64,000 nucleotides of DNA from the NCBI RefSeq assembly GCF_035818615.1, contig NZ_JAYKZY010000002.1, forward strand, positions 2,978,501-3,042,500, read 5' to 3'. Below are positions 16,212 through 24,656 of the stretch, piece by piece. The DNA is from Sphingobium sp. CR2-8 (GTDB taxonomy: Bacteria; Pseudomonadota; Alphaproteobacteria; Sphingomonadales; Sphingomonadaceae). The number at the start of each line of letters is the position of its first letter. The stretch's first letter is position 1. The notes beneath the pieces were generated by a model. The model was not told where the DNA came from, did no database searches, and worked only from the letters and a program-made list of their open reading frames with translations. A program made the position numbers and the translations under genes.

Positions 16212-16946
16212 CTATGCCCTCCCCGCAAGATGGGCACGCATCATGGCCGCGCGCAACGTGCCATAGACGGCATCGACATCGCTGTTCAGCCGATGGCCTC
16301 CAGGCAATGCGACCGCCTCGGCATTGCGTTGATGCAGCAACGGACACAGGCTCGCCGTTTCTTCGCGCCCCTGGATGCAGAGCAGCGGTGTCCAGGTCAG
16401 CTGACGCGCGGTCGGCAGCGCATCGGATTCCGCCATGGCGAAGGTAAAGATTTCCGCCGGTGACGCCCGATACTCGACCGTGGCACCCGGCACGACGAGC
16501 GCCACCAGTCCGACCGATGCCCGGTCGGCGCGCGGAAGCCCATCGAGCGCGACATGCAACATGTCCGCGCCATAGGATTGGCCGATCAACAACAGTCGCG
16601 CCTGCGGATTGATCGCATGCGCCTGTCCGATCGCTTTCTCCAGCAGCGCCGTCGCGTCGGCGGCGGTCCGGGTCTTACGGAAATAGCTGAGCGAATTGAC
16701 GCCGACCACCGGCACGCCATCGGTGACCAGCCGGGCGGCGACGCGCGGCCCCATCCCTACGCGAAACCCCATGTCGCCCGACCACAGGATGGCGACCGGC
16801 GCACCTGGCCGCGGCTGATAATGGAACGGACGCATCGGCGTGAACAGATCGCCGCCCAGATAGCCAAGCCAGGCGAACTTCAGCAGGATCACGACCAGCA
16901 GCGCGCAAACTGCCATAATCCATCGCATTTTACTTTTGCGCGTCAT
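16212..16946 (-). CDS. virJ: VirJ-domain protein
   Basis: A 244-residue protein with one N-terminal membrane anchor (about 9-27) and a single VirJ domain: ILWSGDMGFRVGMG, VVGVNSLSYFRKTRT, the elbow GQSYGADMLH, and ALPGGHRLN with the probable catalytic His. It aligns by eye with the second half of the acvB product encoded 3 kb downstream (VVGVxSLSYF in both), so the module holds two related hydrolases around mprF. It is the first gene of the operon. Single-domain VirJ is known from Agrobacterium Ti plasmids, where it substitutes for AcvB. What a second copy adds here is unknown. Confidence 0.8.
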   Translation of the reverse strand: MTRKSKMRWIMAVCALLVVILLKFAWLGYLGGDLFTPMRPFHYQPRPGAPVAILWSGDMGFRVGMGPRVAARLVTDGVPVVGVNSLSYFRKTRTAADATALLEKAIGQAHAINPQARLLLIGQSYGADMLHVALDGLPRADRASVGLVALVVPGATVEYRASPAEIFTFAMAESDALPTARQLTWTPLLCIQGREETASLCPLLHQRNAEAVALPGGHRLNSDVDAVYGTLRAAMMRAHLAGRA

Positions 16947-17078
16947 CAGTTGGACCTTCGGTCTGTTTTCGTCGCCCTTTTAACGCCCCTGCATCCATCG
17001 GATCGGTGACCTTTGCATGAACTTTATGTCATCTGCCGGACAGTGCGACGACAGGCCATGCAGCCTAAATAGAATGGC

Positions 17079-17453
17079 ATGATCTGGTCCGCCCGCCCTT
17101 TCTATGCGACCGCGATGCTGCTGGCGTCCCTCCCGCCCCTTTTGGCGACGCAATGGGTGCGTGCGCCATCGGCTCCCGCCGCCGTCAGCAATCGCATGGG
17201 CCTGACGTTGGGCGAGGACGACCGACACCGCGTCGTGGTGACCAGCCTGCGCAGCGGCGGCAGCGCCGATCGCCAAGGCATCAAGGTGGGGGACCAACTG
17301 ACCGGCATAGCGGGCCGACCGGCCGTGGCGCTGGAGGCCGTGCGCCAACTGGTTCATGCACCGGGGCATTGCGCCATGCCACTGATGTTCGATCGCCACG
17401 GCATTCCCTATCGCACAATAATCTGGCAGTGCGGCAGAACCGGCGTCGGTTAG
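17079..17453 (+). CDS. Small exported PDZ-domain protein
   Basis: A 124-residue protein with an N-terminal signal or anchor (about 8-24) followed by one PDZ domain: MGLTLGEDDRHRVVVTSLRS, GSADRQGIKVGDQLTGIAGRP, VRQLVHA. It has no protease domain. Seven bases separate it from the response regulator gene, and the kinase gene follows, so the three form one operon. The likely place of action is the periplasm, where PDZ domains bind C-terminal tails of unfolded proteins. A role as an accessory sensor for the kinase is inference. Its start is 132 bases from the divergent virJ gene. Confidence 0.7.
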   Translation: MIWSARPFYATAMLLASLPPLLATQWVRAPSAPAAVSNRMGLTLGEDDRHRVVVTSLRSGGSADRQGIKVGDQLTGIAGRPAVALEAVRQLVHAPGHCAMPLMFDRHGIPYRTIIWQCGRTGVG

Positions 17454-17460
17454 AAGGATC

Positions 17461-18147
17461 ATGCCCATGGGTCGCAAGATTTTGCTGGTAGAGGATGACC
17501 GGACGACGGCCGACTTCGTGCTGAAGGGGCTGGCCGAACATGGCCATGTCGGCGACCATGCGGCCAATGGTCGCGACGGCCTCTTCATGGCGACCGATGG
17601 CGGCTATGACGCGATCATCCTCGACAGGATGTTGCCGGGCATGGACGGGCTGGCGGTGCTGGGCGCGTTGCGGGCGGCAGGGATCGAAACGCCGGTGATC
17701 TTTCTGTCGGCGCTGGGATCGGTCGACGACCGGGTGACGGGGCTGACTGCGGGATCGGACGATTATCTGGTGAAGCCCTTCGCCTTTGCCGAGCTGCTCG
17801 CGCGGCTCGAACTGCTGATGCGCAGGCGCGGCAGCGGCACGCATGTCGAAACGGTCCTGAATTGCGCCACGCTGCGCATGGACCTGCTCAAGCGCGAGGT
17901 GAAGCGGGGCGACCGCGCCATCGACCTGCAACCGCGCGAATTTCGCCTGCTGGAATATCTGATGCGGCACGCGGGCCAGGTCGTCACCCGGACGATGCTG
18001 CTGGAAGGCGTGTGGGACTATCATTTCGACCCCGGCACCAATGTCATCGACGTGCATATCAGCCGCCTGCGCCGCAAGGTCGATGCCGATGGCGACCTCC
18101 CCCTGATCCATACCGTGCGCGGCGCGGGTTATCGGTTGGGCGAATGA
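17461..18147 (+). CDS. OmpR-family response regulator
   Basis: A 228-residue two-domain regulator. The receiver has the acidic pocket LLVEDD, the phospho-acceptor Asp in DAIILDRMLPGMDG (about residue 57) and the conserved Lys in DDYLVKPFAF. The winged-helix domain shows LQPREFRLLEYLMRHAGQVV and ISRLRRKVDADGDLPLIHTV. It resembles regulators such as CzcR/TcrA paired with cell-envelope sensors. The ATG at 17461 has AAGGA just upstream. It is cotranscribed with the PDZ protein and the kinase. A candidate target is the divergent virJ-mprF-acvB operon, by position only. Confidence 0.9.
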   Translation: MPMGRKILLVEDDRTTADFVLKGLAEHGHVGDHAANGRDGLFMATDGGYDAIILDRMLPGMDGLAVLGALRAAGIETPVIFLSALGSVDDRVTGLTAGSDDYLVKPFAFAELLARLELLMRRRGSGTHVETVLNCATLRMDLLKREVKRGDRAIDLQPREFRLLEYLMRHAGQVVTRTMLLEGVWDYHFDPGTNVIDVHISRLRRKVDADGDLPLIHTVRGAGYRLGE

Positions 18148-18157
18148 GTCCGGTCGC

Positions 18158-19522
18158 ATGACCGCAAGCGACGCCCTGCGCTGGCTGCGCTCGTCGCATG
18201 CGCGCTTCATCGGCCTGATCCTGATATTGGAACTCGTCTTCGGCGGCGCGCTCCTTTTGTCGGTGACGCAACTGGTTCACGCCAGTCTGGACGCGGCCGA
18301 CAATGCCATTGCACGCGACACGCGCGACACCTTGCTGGAAGTCTGGAAACAAGGGGGCGACCGAGCGCTGGCCAGCGCCGTCACTGCCCATGCGCAGGAC
18401 GAAAGCGACGCCGTCCTGTTGCTCGCCGGCACCGATGGCGGCCGGATCGCGGGCAATCTGTCGGGTTGGCCCCCGGTCATTCCCGCCGATACCGCCGGGA
18501 TCAAGGCGAAGCTCTATCGCATCGGCGATGCAGACGCCGCACCCTACACCATCACCGCCGCTCGGCTGCGGGATGGCCGTCGCCTGCTGGTGGGGGAAAG
18601 CACCGACGACAGCGACCAGATCCGCCAGACCGTGGAAGGCGCGCTATCGACGGCCCTGCTGATGGCGTTGCCGCTCGCCATCGTCGCCGCCTGGCTGGTG
18701 GTCCATATCATCGACCGGCGGATCGTGCATATCGCGACGACCGCCGCGCGGGTGGGCGCGGGTGAGATCGACCAGCGGGTACCGCTCGACGGGTCGGGCG
18801 ACAGTTTCGATACATTGGGCCGCACGATCAACACCATGCTCGATCAGATCGGCGCGTTGCTGGCCGAATTGCGCACCGTCACGGACAGCATCGCCCACGA
18901 CCTACGATCGCCCTTGACCCGATTGCGAGTCCGCATCGACCGGGCGATGCAATCGGACAATCCGGCCGTGTTGCGCGAGGCGATCGACGGCATCAGCCGC
19001 GAAGCCGACCAGTTGCTGGCGATGCTGGCCACCGCGCTGGAGGTGAGCCGGATGGAGGCGGGGATCGGGCGCGATCGTTTCGTTTCGACCGACCTGGCCG
19101 CCATGCTGACCGACATGGGCGAGTTGTACGAACCGGTGAGCGAAGAACAGGGACGCACCCTCGCCATAACCATCGATCTGCCGGTAACGCTGCCGGTCCA
19201 TCGCGAGTTGTTGGGCCAGGCGCTCGCCAATCTGATCGACAATGCGCTCAAATATGGCGCGGGAACGATGACGCTATATCTGGCCGCCGAAGGGGATGAC
19301 GTCATCGTCGGGCTAGCCGACGAAGGGACAGGCATCGCGCCCGAACGAGAGGCCGAGGCCTTGCGCCGCTTCGGGCGTCTGGACCCTGCGAGGGGTATCG
19401 CGGGGGCGGGCCTCGGCCTCTCTCTCGTCGCGGCGGTCGCCAGGATGCACGGAGGAGGCGTGCGATTCAGCCGTCGCAACGAACTGTTCAGCGTGGAAAT
19501 GCTGCTCAGGCGGCAGCCTTGA
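18158..19522 (+). CDS. Membrane sensor histidine kinase
   Basis: A 454-residue kinase with two membrane helices (about 15-38 and 160-185) enclosing a periplasmic sensor of roughly 120 residues. A HAMP domain, a HisKA domain with the phospho-acceptor His in SIAHDLRSPLTRLRVRID, and an ATPase domain (LIDNALKYGAG, LADEGTGIAPEREAEAL, GAGLGLSLVAAVARMHGG) follow. It begins ten bases after the regulator stop and is its cognate partner. The signal is unknown; the PDZ protein encoded upstream and the neighbouring lipid genes suggest an envelope cue such as acid or cationic stress. Confidence 0.9.
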   Translation: MTASDALRWLRSSHARFIGLILILELVFGGALLLSVTQLVHASLDAADNAIARDTRDTLLEVWKQGGDRALASAVTAHAQDESDAVLLLAGTDGGRIAGNLSGWPPVIPADTAGIKAKLYRIGDADAAPYTITAARLRDGRRLLVGESTDDSDQIRQTVEGALSTALLMALPLAIVAAWLVVHIIDRRIVHIATTAARVGAGEIDQRVPLDGSGDSFDTLGRTINTMLDQIGALLAELRTVTDSIAHDLRSPLTRLRVRIDRAMQSDNPAVLREAIDGISREADQLLAMLATALEVSRMEAGIGRDRFVSTDLAAMLTDMGELYEPVSEEQGRTLAITIDLPVTLPVHRELLGQALANLIDNALKYGAGTMTLYLAAEGDDVIVGLADEGTGIAPEREAEALRRFGRLDPARGIAGAGLGLSLVAAVARMHGGGVRFSRRNELFSVEMLLRRQP

Positions 19523-19557
19523 ATGATCGGATGGCGCGGCGGCCATAGCCGAGCGAC

Positions 19558-19614
19558 GGGAGCCGGGACGGGTCAACAGGGGACGAACCCTATGCCGGCT
19601 CCCTGTCGACAGGG
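19558..19614. terminator. Convergent terminator-like hairpins between kinase and Asr-like genes
   Basis: GGGAGCCGG (19558-19566) pairs with CCGGCTCCC (19595-19603) around an inner GGGT/ACCC pairing. Directly next to it is the perfect 14-base palindrome CCCTGTCGACAGGG (19601-19614). The two can form alternative hairpins. They lie between convergent genes and could end transcription from both sides, although neither side shows a long T-run. Confidence 0.4.
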
Positions 19615-19615
19615 C

Positions 19616-19795
19616 TTACTTGGAGGCAGGCTTCGTGGCGGTCGTCGTGGTGGTGGTCGTGGTCACCTTCTTGGCGGCCTTGTGCTTGACCACATGATGC
19701 ATCGGCTTGGACGAAGCGGTCGCAGCCGATGCGGCAAGCGGGGTGGCGAGGACGGCCAGCGAAGCCAGGCCGGTCAGGATCATGCGGGTTTTCAT
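19616..19795 (-). CDS. Small secreted Lys/Thr-rich protein, Asr-like
   Basis: A 59-codon gene with a good AGGAG ribosome site. Residues 1-24 are a clean signal peptide (MKTRMILTGLASLAVLATPL, then AASAA). The mature part is only about 35 residues: basic (KHKAAKK), with a run of eight Thr, ending TKPASK. Composition, size and export signal resemble the acid-shock protein Asr of enterobacteria, a disordered basic periplasmic protein. Sequence homology to Asr itself cannot be claimed at this length. It converges on the sensor kinase gene and is close to the mprF/acvB module, whose orthologues are acid-induced in rhizobia. Confidence 0.65.
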   Translation of the reverse strand: MKTRMILTGLASLAVLATPLAASAATASSKPMHHVVKHKAAKKVTTTTTTTTATKPASK

Positions 19796-20073
19796 GGTTC
19801 ATACTCCTATCAGGCGGTCCGTCGTGGACTGCCTGCCCCTTATGGCGCAGCCCCTCCGTCGACAGGGTGACGGGAAAATGAACTTTTGGACAGGCGGACT
19901 ATGATAGAGGGTGGATTCTCATCGCGATCGGACCGTGCGGGAAAAACAGCGCAGGATCGTCCCATCCGCATGACCGCCCTCCCTTGATTTGCGGAAAGGG
20001 TCAGCTCCATCCATGCGGGCATGATCTTCGTGCGCAGAGCCGACCGCCCCCTACAGGATCTGAACCTGCTTCA
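19796..20073. other. Intergenic stretch upstream of small RNA copy 2
   Basis: This stretch holds the promoter side of the Asr-like gene (minus) and the upstream region of the small RNA (plus). I can support no protein gene. No convincing operator palindrome is visible. Confidence 0.4.
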
Positions 20074-20101
20074 TTGAAGGTTCACATGCGCGCCCTATAT
20101 A
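20074..20101 (+). promoter_or_regulatory. Promoter of small RNA copy 2
   Basis: TTGAAG (20074-20079), a 16-base spacer and TATATA (20096-20101). The -35 hexamer and the spacing equal those at copy 1 (1301-1328), while the spacer sequence differs. The predicted start is about 20107. Confidence 0.6.
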
Positions 20102-20106
20102 GGGGT

Positions 20107-20187
20107 TGTCACTTCTTCCCCCTTTGGAGTGACACCTCCCTGAACCTTGGCCCCGCCGTGGAATATTCCCGGCGGGGTTACTTTTGT
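20107..20187 (+). ncRNA. C-rich-loop small RNA, copy 2 (cuckoo/suhB-like architecture)
   Basis: This is the second copy of the element at 1334-1413. Hairpin 1 pairs GTCACT (20108-20113) with AGTGAC (20128-20133), with a loop TCTTCCCCCTTTGG. The linker differs by a CCTCCCTGAACC stretch, adding a second C-rich segment. Hairpin 2 pairs CCCCGCCG (20151-20158) with CGGCGGGG (20170-20177), enclosing the palindrome GGAATATTCC, then TTACTTTTGT. Hairpin arms, CCTTGG linker and tail are shared with copy 1, while loops and linker have drifted. It lies just after the diguanylate cyclase stop, pointing towards it (convergent). Confidence 0.65.
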
Positions 20188-20210
20188 CGGGCAGAATTCC
20201 GGATGCGCCG

Positions 20211-21161
20211 TCAGCGAACCGAGGCGGACCGAATCGCGTCGGCATCCAACGACGAACCGCCAAATTCCGCGACGGTGATGCAGTTCCGCCCCCGCTTCTT
20301 GCTTTCGTAGAGCCGACGATCCGCTTCCGACACCCATTGATCCGGGATCATGTCGGGCGCGCATCGGGCGCTCGCCACGCCGATGCTGACGGTGATGAAC
20401 GGGCTTATCTGCGACTGGGCGTGCGGAATATTCAGCGACTGGATTTGCAGGCGTATCTCCTGCGCCACCAGTTCCGCGCCATGCGCATCGATGTCGGGCA
20501 GGATGCAGGCAAATTCCTCGCCGCCATAACGGGCCGACATATCCGTCGCCCGCTTGACCGCGCGCGTGAGCGCCGACGCGACCATCACGATGCAGCGATC
20601 GCCCGCCGGATGGCCGTACAGGTCATTGAACTGCTTGAAGAAGTCGATGTCCAGCATGATGACCGACAGCCATTGGCCGGTCCTGCCCAGGCGCACGATC
20701 TCATCGTTCAACGCGCGCTCCATATGGCGGCGGTTGCGAAGCCCGGTCAGGGCGTCGGTCACGGCCATGTTCGCCAGTTGATCGCGCAACTGCTTGAGTT
20801 CCACATGATTGCCCACGCGCGCGCGCAGGATCGCGGGCTGGATCGGCTTGGTCACATAATCGATCGCACCCAGCGACAGGCCGCGCATCTCGTCTGCCGT
20901 GTCCCCCAGCCCCGTCGTGAAAATGACCGGGATATCCGCCAGCAGCGGATCGTCCTTCAACTGGCGGCACACTTCGAAACCGTCGATCCCGGGCATCAGC
21001 ACGTCGAGCAGGATCAGGTCCGGCTGCGCCGCACGCGCCGTATCCAGCGCCTGCTGCCCGGATGTGGCGAAGCAGACTTCATAATCATCTTCCAGCACGG
21101 CATTCATGATCTCGATGTTCGAGACTTCATCATCGACGATGAGGATGGTCGCCTTTGTCAT
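20211..21161 (-). CDS. Response regulator with diguanylate cyclase (GGDEF) output
   Basis: A 316-residue protein. The receiver has LIVDDE, the phospho-acceptor Asp in LILLDVLMPGIDGFE (about residue 53) and the Lys in AIDYVTKPI. The GGDEF domain begins at DALTGLRNRRHMERAL and carries the active signature GGEEF (about residue 213). The inhibitory I-site RATD stands five residues before it, so product feedback is expected. It makes cyclic-di-GMP when phosphorylated. The ATG overlaps the stop of the upstream hybrid kinase (TGATG), which makes that kinase the obvious phosphate source. Confidence 0.92.
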   Translation of the reverse strand: MTKATILIVDDEVSNIEIMNAVLEDDYEVCFATSGQQALDTARAAQPDLILLDVLMPGIDGFEVCRQLKDDPLLADIPVIFTTGLGDTADEMRGLSLGAIDYVTKPIQPAILRARVGNHVELKQLRDQLANMAVTDALTGLRNRRHMERALNDEIVRLGRTGQWLSVIMLDIDFFKQFNDLYGHPAGDRCIVMVASALTRAVKRATDMSARYGGEEFACILPDIDAHGAELVAQEIRLQIQSLNIPHAQSQISPFITVSIGVASARCAPDMIPDQWVSEADRRLYESKKRGRNCITVAEFGGSSLDADAIRSASVR

Positions 21162-24001
21162 CAGGCCCTCCCGGCATGATCGGCGACGCGCCGATCCAAT
21201 CCATGATCAGCCCGTTCCGCATCGATCAGCGCAAGCGCGGTGTCGTAGTCGAGCGTTTCCAGAGCCCGGAACACCCCATGCGCGCTTCTCGCTTCGCTGC
21301 ACAGGCCCATCAGGTCGGCCATATGATGGAAGCTGGCGCGCGCGCCCAGACTGCGGCGGCGGACCAGTTCGCGCAGCGCTTCGCGCGCCGCTGTCACGGC
21401 GTCGCGATCGGCAACGCCTGTCGCAGCGGGCGCTGCCGCAACGGTCGGAGCGGAGAGGCTTCGTGCCGCAGCGATGGCAGGCGCGATTTCGCTTTCCAGC
21501 CGCCCGATCGCAAGCCTGGCATCATCCAGCTCCCCGCCCGCCAGCATCCTTTCGATATCGGACGCCACATTCTGGACGCCGGGCAATTCGAGCGACCCTG
21601 CCACGCCCTTGAGACTATGGGCGAGACGCCGCGCATCGGGCAGCAGGCCGATGGCGATATGCGTCCGCAGGTCATGCGCGACAGTCGCATAGCTGTCGCC
21701 GAACGCGACGATCAGCTTGTGCAGCAGAGCCTCCTTCCCATTGACGCGCAGCAACGCGGCCTTGAGGTCGAACGGCGGCAATATATCGGGCAGGCGCGCG
21801 CCCGGTAGTTTGGGTGACTGGGTCTGCGCGACTGCCGCCGTCGCCTGATCCGCCTGCAACCAGCGATCCAGCGTCCGCACCAGAAGGGCGGGGTCCACCG
21901 GCTTGGCGATATGGTCGTTCATCCCGGCCTTGAGGCAGCGCTGCTTTTCCTCCTCATAGGCATGGGCCGTCATGGCGATGATCGGCAGGCGATCCGCCGA
22001 CCAGCTTTCGCGGATGATCTTCGTCGCGGTGACGCCGTCCATTTCCGGCATCTGCACGTCCATCAGCACCGCCGCATATCCAGCGATGTTCGCGCGCACC
22101 TTGTCGCAGGCGATGCTTCCGTTTTCCGCGCATTCGACCAGCAGACCCGCGTCGCCCAGCAACTCGGTCGCGATCTCGCGGTTGATTTCATTATCCTCGA
22201 CCAACAGGACGGACAGCCCACGCAAATGGGGCGCCACCATCGGAACATCCGCCGTCGCCACCGCAACGGGCTGGACAGGTGTCGCGTCCAGGGGGAAAAT
22301 GCCTGAAATCGTGTCGATCAGCGTGTGCGGCACGACCGGTTTCGTCAGGAAGCCGGCGATGTCGCAACTTTGGGCATCGATGACGAAATCGTCCGCGCCA
22401 TAAGCCGACACGATCAACGCCTTGGGCTTATGCGTCCTGAACGTCATGGCTTCCATGGCCTTGATGGTCTGCATGCCGTCCATGCCCGGCATCTTCCAGT
22501 CCAGCAACAGCAGGTCATAGGGCGCGTCGCCCCCATCGGCCGTGTGCAGCGCGCCCAGTGCTTCCTCGCCCGACGCGACCAGATCGATATGCATGTCCCA
22601 CCCGGCGAATATATCCTGCATGATCTGGCGCGACGCCGGATTGTCGTCCGCCGCCAGCACCCGCAGACGCCGGACCGATGCGGGCACATCTATCTCCATC
22701 GCCTCGGCATCGTCTTCGATCTTCATGCTGAATGCGCATGTGAAGCAGCTGCCCTCGCCCGGCGCGCTTTCCACCGCGATCGTGCCGCCCATCTGTTCCA
22801 CGATCTGGCGACAGATGGCGAGGCCAAGCCCCGTGCCGCCGAAGCGCCGCGTGGTCGAACTGTCCGCCTGGGTGAAGCTGTTGAACAGCGACGCCTGTTG
22901 CTCCTGCGTCATGCCGATGCCGGTGTCGCGAACGGCCAATTGCAGCATGACCTTGTCGCCCGCCTGCTGCGCCACATCGAGGCTGATCGTGACGGCGCCG
23001 TCCTCGGAAAATTTGACCGCGTTGCTCAGCAGGTTGAGCACGACCTGATTGAACCGCATTTCATCGGCGACCAGGCGACGCGGCACGGCGCTGTCGATCG
23101 TGGATTGAATCCGCACCCGTTTCGCCTCGGCTTCGGCGGCGACCAGTTGCACCTGGTTTTCCACCGCGGTCCGCAGATCGAAGGGGTGGGCTTCCAGCAA
23201 CAGCTTGCCCGCCTCATTCTTCGAAAAGTCGAGAATATCGTTGATGAGCCGCAGCAGCGATATGCCCGCCTTGTCGATCTTGGTCACATAATCCTTTTGC
23301 TTGGGATCAAGGTCGGTGCGTGCGACCAGATGGCAAAAGCCCAGGATCGCGTTCATCGGCGTGCGGATTTCATGGCTCATATTGGCAAGGAACAGGCTCT
23401 TGGCGCGGCTCGCCTCCTCCGCTTCGCGCGTGCGATCCTCCAGCGCCTCGTTCTTGGCGAGAATTTCCTCGCCCATGCGCTGGTTGCTGCCGAAACTTTC
23501 CACCAGCCGGTCGCTCAGCCAGACCAGCACCGCCGTCTGGAAGGCGACGATCGCGGCGTGCAGAATGACCCGCTCCAGATTGCCCTGTCCTGGGAACACG
23601 GCATAGGGCAACAGATAGAGCAGCAGCAGATGATGCAGCGCCGTCGCGGTCGCGGCGACCATTATCGCCCGCCGGTCGCACCACGCGATCGTCAGCGCCA
23701 GCATGGCGAAGAAATACATATGCATGTCCATCTGCCACGCATGGCCGCTCAGAAGGACCAGCAGGATCGCCGGTTCGCCCATCAGGGCGACTGCGGACAG
23801 ATAGCGCGTCGCGGGCGCGATTCCGCGCCGCCACCAGATCAGATGATAGCTGCCCGCCAGCACCGCGCCGGCTAGCGCGGCCCAGAGCGGCGAATGACCG
23901 GTCAGCATGGCGGTCGCCGCCAGCAGCGGGACATGCGCCCAGAACAGAGCCAGCAGGAAGCGCCCGAAATGCTGACGCAGCTTGTCGAGTTCCACGATCA
24001 T
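21161..24001 (-). CDS. Hybrid sensor histidine kinase with two receivers and an HPt domain
   Basis: A 946-residue phosphorelay protein. About five or six membrane helices occupy residues 12-185. HisKA follows with the phospho-acceptor His in [16 protein letters not shown] (about 211), then an ATPase domain ([34 protein letters not shown]). Receiver 1 has its Asp in [13 protein letters not shown] (about 500). Receiver 2 has its Asp in [13 protein letters not shown] (about 650). The HPt domain has its His in [15 protein letters not shown] (about 795). The start at 24001 overlaps the stop of the upstream small gene (ATGA). A longer in-frame start exists, but it only translates the shadow of that gene. 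Output is probably the diguanylate cyclase encoded next. Confidence 0.9.
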   Translation of the reverse strand: MIVELDKLRQHFGRFLLALFWAHVPLLAATAMLTGHSPLWAALAGAVLAGSYHLIWWRRGIAPATRYLSAVALMGEPAILLVLLSGHAWQMDMHMYFFAMLALTIAWCDRRAIMVAATATALHHLLLLYLLPYAVFPGQGNLERVILHAAIVAFQTAVLVWLSDRLVESFGSNQRMGEEILAKNEALEDRTREAEEASRAKSLFLANMSHEIRTPMNAILGFCHLVARTDLDPKQKDYVTKIDKAGISLLRLINDILDFSKNEAGKLLLEAHPFDLRTAVENQVQLVAAEAEAKRVRIQSTIDSAVPRRLVADEMRFNQVVLNLLSNAVKFSEDGAVTISLDVAQQAGDKVMLQLAVRDTGIGMTQEQQASLFNSFTQADSSTTRRFGGTGLGLAICRQIVEQMGGTIAVESAPGEGSCFTCAFSMKIEDDAEAMEIDVPASVRRLRVLAADDNPASRQIMQDIFAGWDMHIDLVASGEEALGALHTADGGDAPYDLLLLDWKMPGMDGMQTIKAMEAMTFRTHKPKALIVSAYGADDFVIDAQSCDIAGFLTKPVVPHTLIDTISGIFPLDATPVQPVAVATADVPMVAPHLRGLSVLLVEDNEINREIATELLGDAGLLVECAENGSIACDKVRANIAGYAAVLMDVQMPEMDGVTATKIIRESWSADRLPIIAMTAHAYEEEKQRCLKAGMNDHIAKPVDPALLVRTLDRWLQADQATAAVAQTQSPKLPGARLPDILPPFDLKAALLRVNGKEALLHKLIVAFGDSYATVAHDLRTHIAIGLLPDARRLAHSLKGVAGSLELPGVQNVASDIERMLAGGELDDARLAIGRLESEIAPAIAAARSLSAPTVAAAPAATGVADRDAVTAAREALRELVRRRSLGARASFHHMADLMGLCSEARSAHGVFRALETLDYDTALALIDAERADHGLDRRVADHAGRA

Positions 24002-24411
24002 GATGGGGATTCCTGCGATAATGGTGCGGTGCAGCCGTTCCGGGCCGGGGTCGCGATCGCCAGCCAGGCGCCCGCCTTGCGCAAATCCGCCGGGAAATTC
24101 GTACGATCCGAACCGGCGATGACGATATTGGCGAAGCGCCCCGGCGCCACCAGTCCGCCATCGGCGGCGCGGATCATGGTCATCATGTCCGCAAGGGTCG
24201 ATCCGGGCGATGCTACGACCAGATATTGGCCGGAATCCTTGGCGCTGGCGATCCAGCCGATGCCAAGACCCGCCAGTCCGACGATCAGCAGGAGGCAGGC
24301 AGGCGCCCAATCCCGCGCCACGCCTTGAGTGCCTAAGACAGGCCGTGCGTGCGCGAGGGGGAGTTGCCCGGACTCCCGATTCCACTGTCGAGGAAGACGA
24401 AACCGTTTCAT
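23998..24411 (-). CDS. Small membrane-anchored protein of unknown function
   Basis: A 137-residue protein that I do not recognise. It has one hydrophobic segment ([20 protein letters not shown], about residues 36-55) and a predicted exported tail of 80 residues that includes [20 protein letters not shown] and [15 protein letters not shown]. The topology suggests a periplasmic domain held by one helix. Its stop overlaps the start of the hybrid kinase (ATGA), and the kinase overlaps the cyclase, so the three are a single translational unit. It may be a ligand-binding or accessory subunit of the kinase; that is inference. No good ribosome site precedes the ATG at 24411. Confidence 0.55.
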   Translation of the reverse strand: MKRFRLPRQWNRESGQLPLAHARPVLGTQGVARDWAPACLLLIVGLAGLGIGWIASAKDSGQYLVVASPGSTLADMMTMIRAADGGLVAPGRFANIVIAGSDRTNFPADLRKAGAWLAIATPARNGCTAPLSQESPS

Positions 24412-24607
24412 GACCGATATTAAAGAGCGGAACGGTTTTAGATCGGGTTAATAGGTGCGACACTAATCGCACGAGAACCGCCCGATTTGCGACGTTGCGG
24501 ATAATGTTCGGCCAAGAAAAACATGCTTAAGCGGCAGTTACGCCTAGAAATGCACGCCGCGATTTTTTGTCCGGAATGGATCAAGCGCGGACGGCATTTG
24601 CAGCACC

Positions 24608-24644
24608 GATCGACCGGAACGTCTATCAGACGTCCCGGTCGATC
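24608..24644. terminator. Long perfect hairpin after phoD
   Basis: GATCGACCGG (24608-24617) pairs perfectly with CCGGTCGATC (24635-24644). The inner ACGTCT/AGACGT extends the stem to about 16 pairs around a three-base loop. It starts 13 bases beyond the phoD stop. No T-run follows on the minus strand, so it may act as a transcript-end stabiliser rather than a classical terminator. Confidence 0.5.
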
Positions 24645-24656
24645 GCCCTCTGATCG

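Noticed and set aside
15793..16347. 185-residue N-terminal extension of MprF
   Set aside because: It is Arg-rich nonsense overlapping the DUF2147 gene; the membrane part starts at 15792 behind a ribosome site.
19840..20022. 60-codon open frame on the minus strand upstream of the Asr-like gene
   Set aside because: No ribosome site, no signal peptide and no family resemblance; it crosses the promoter side of the Asr-like gene.
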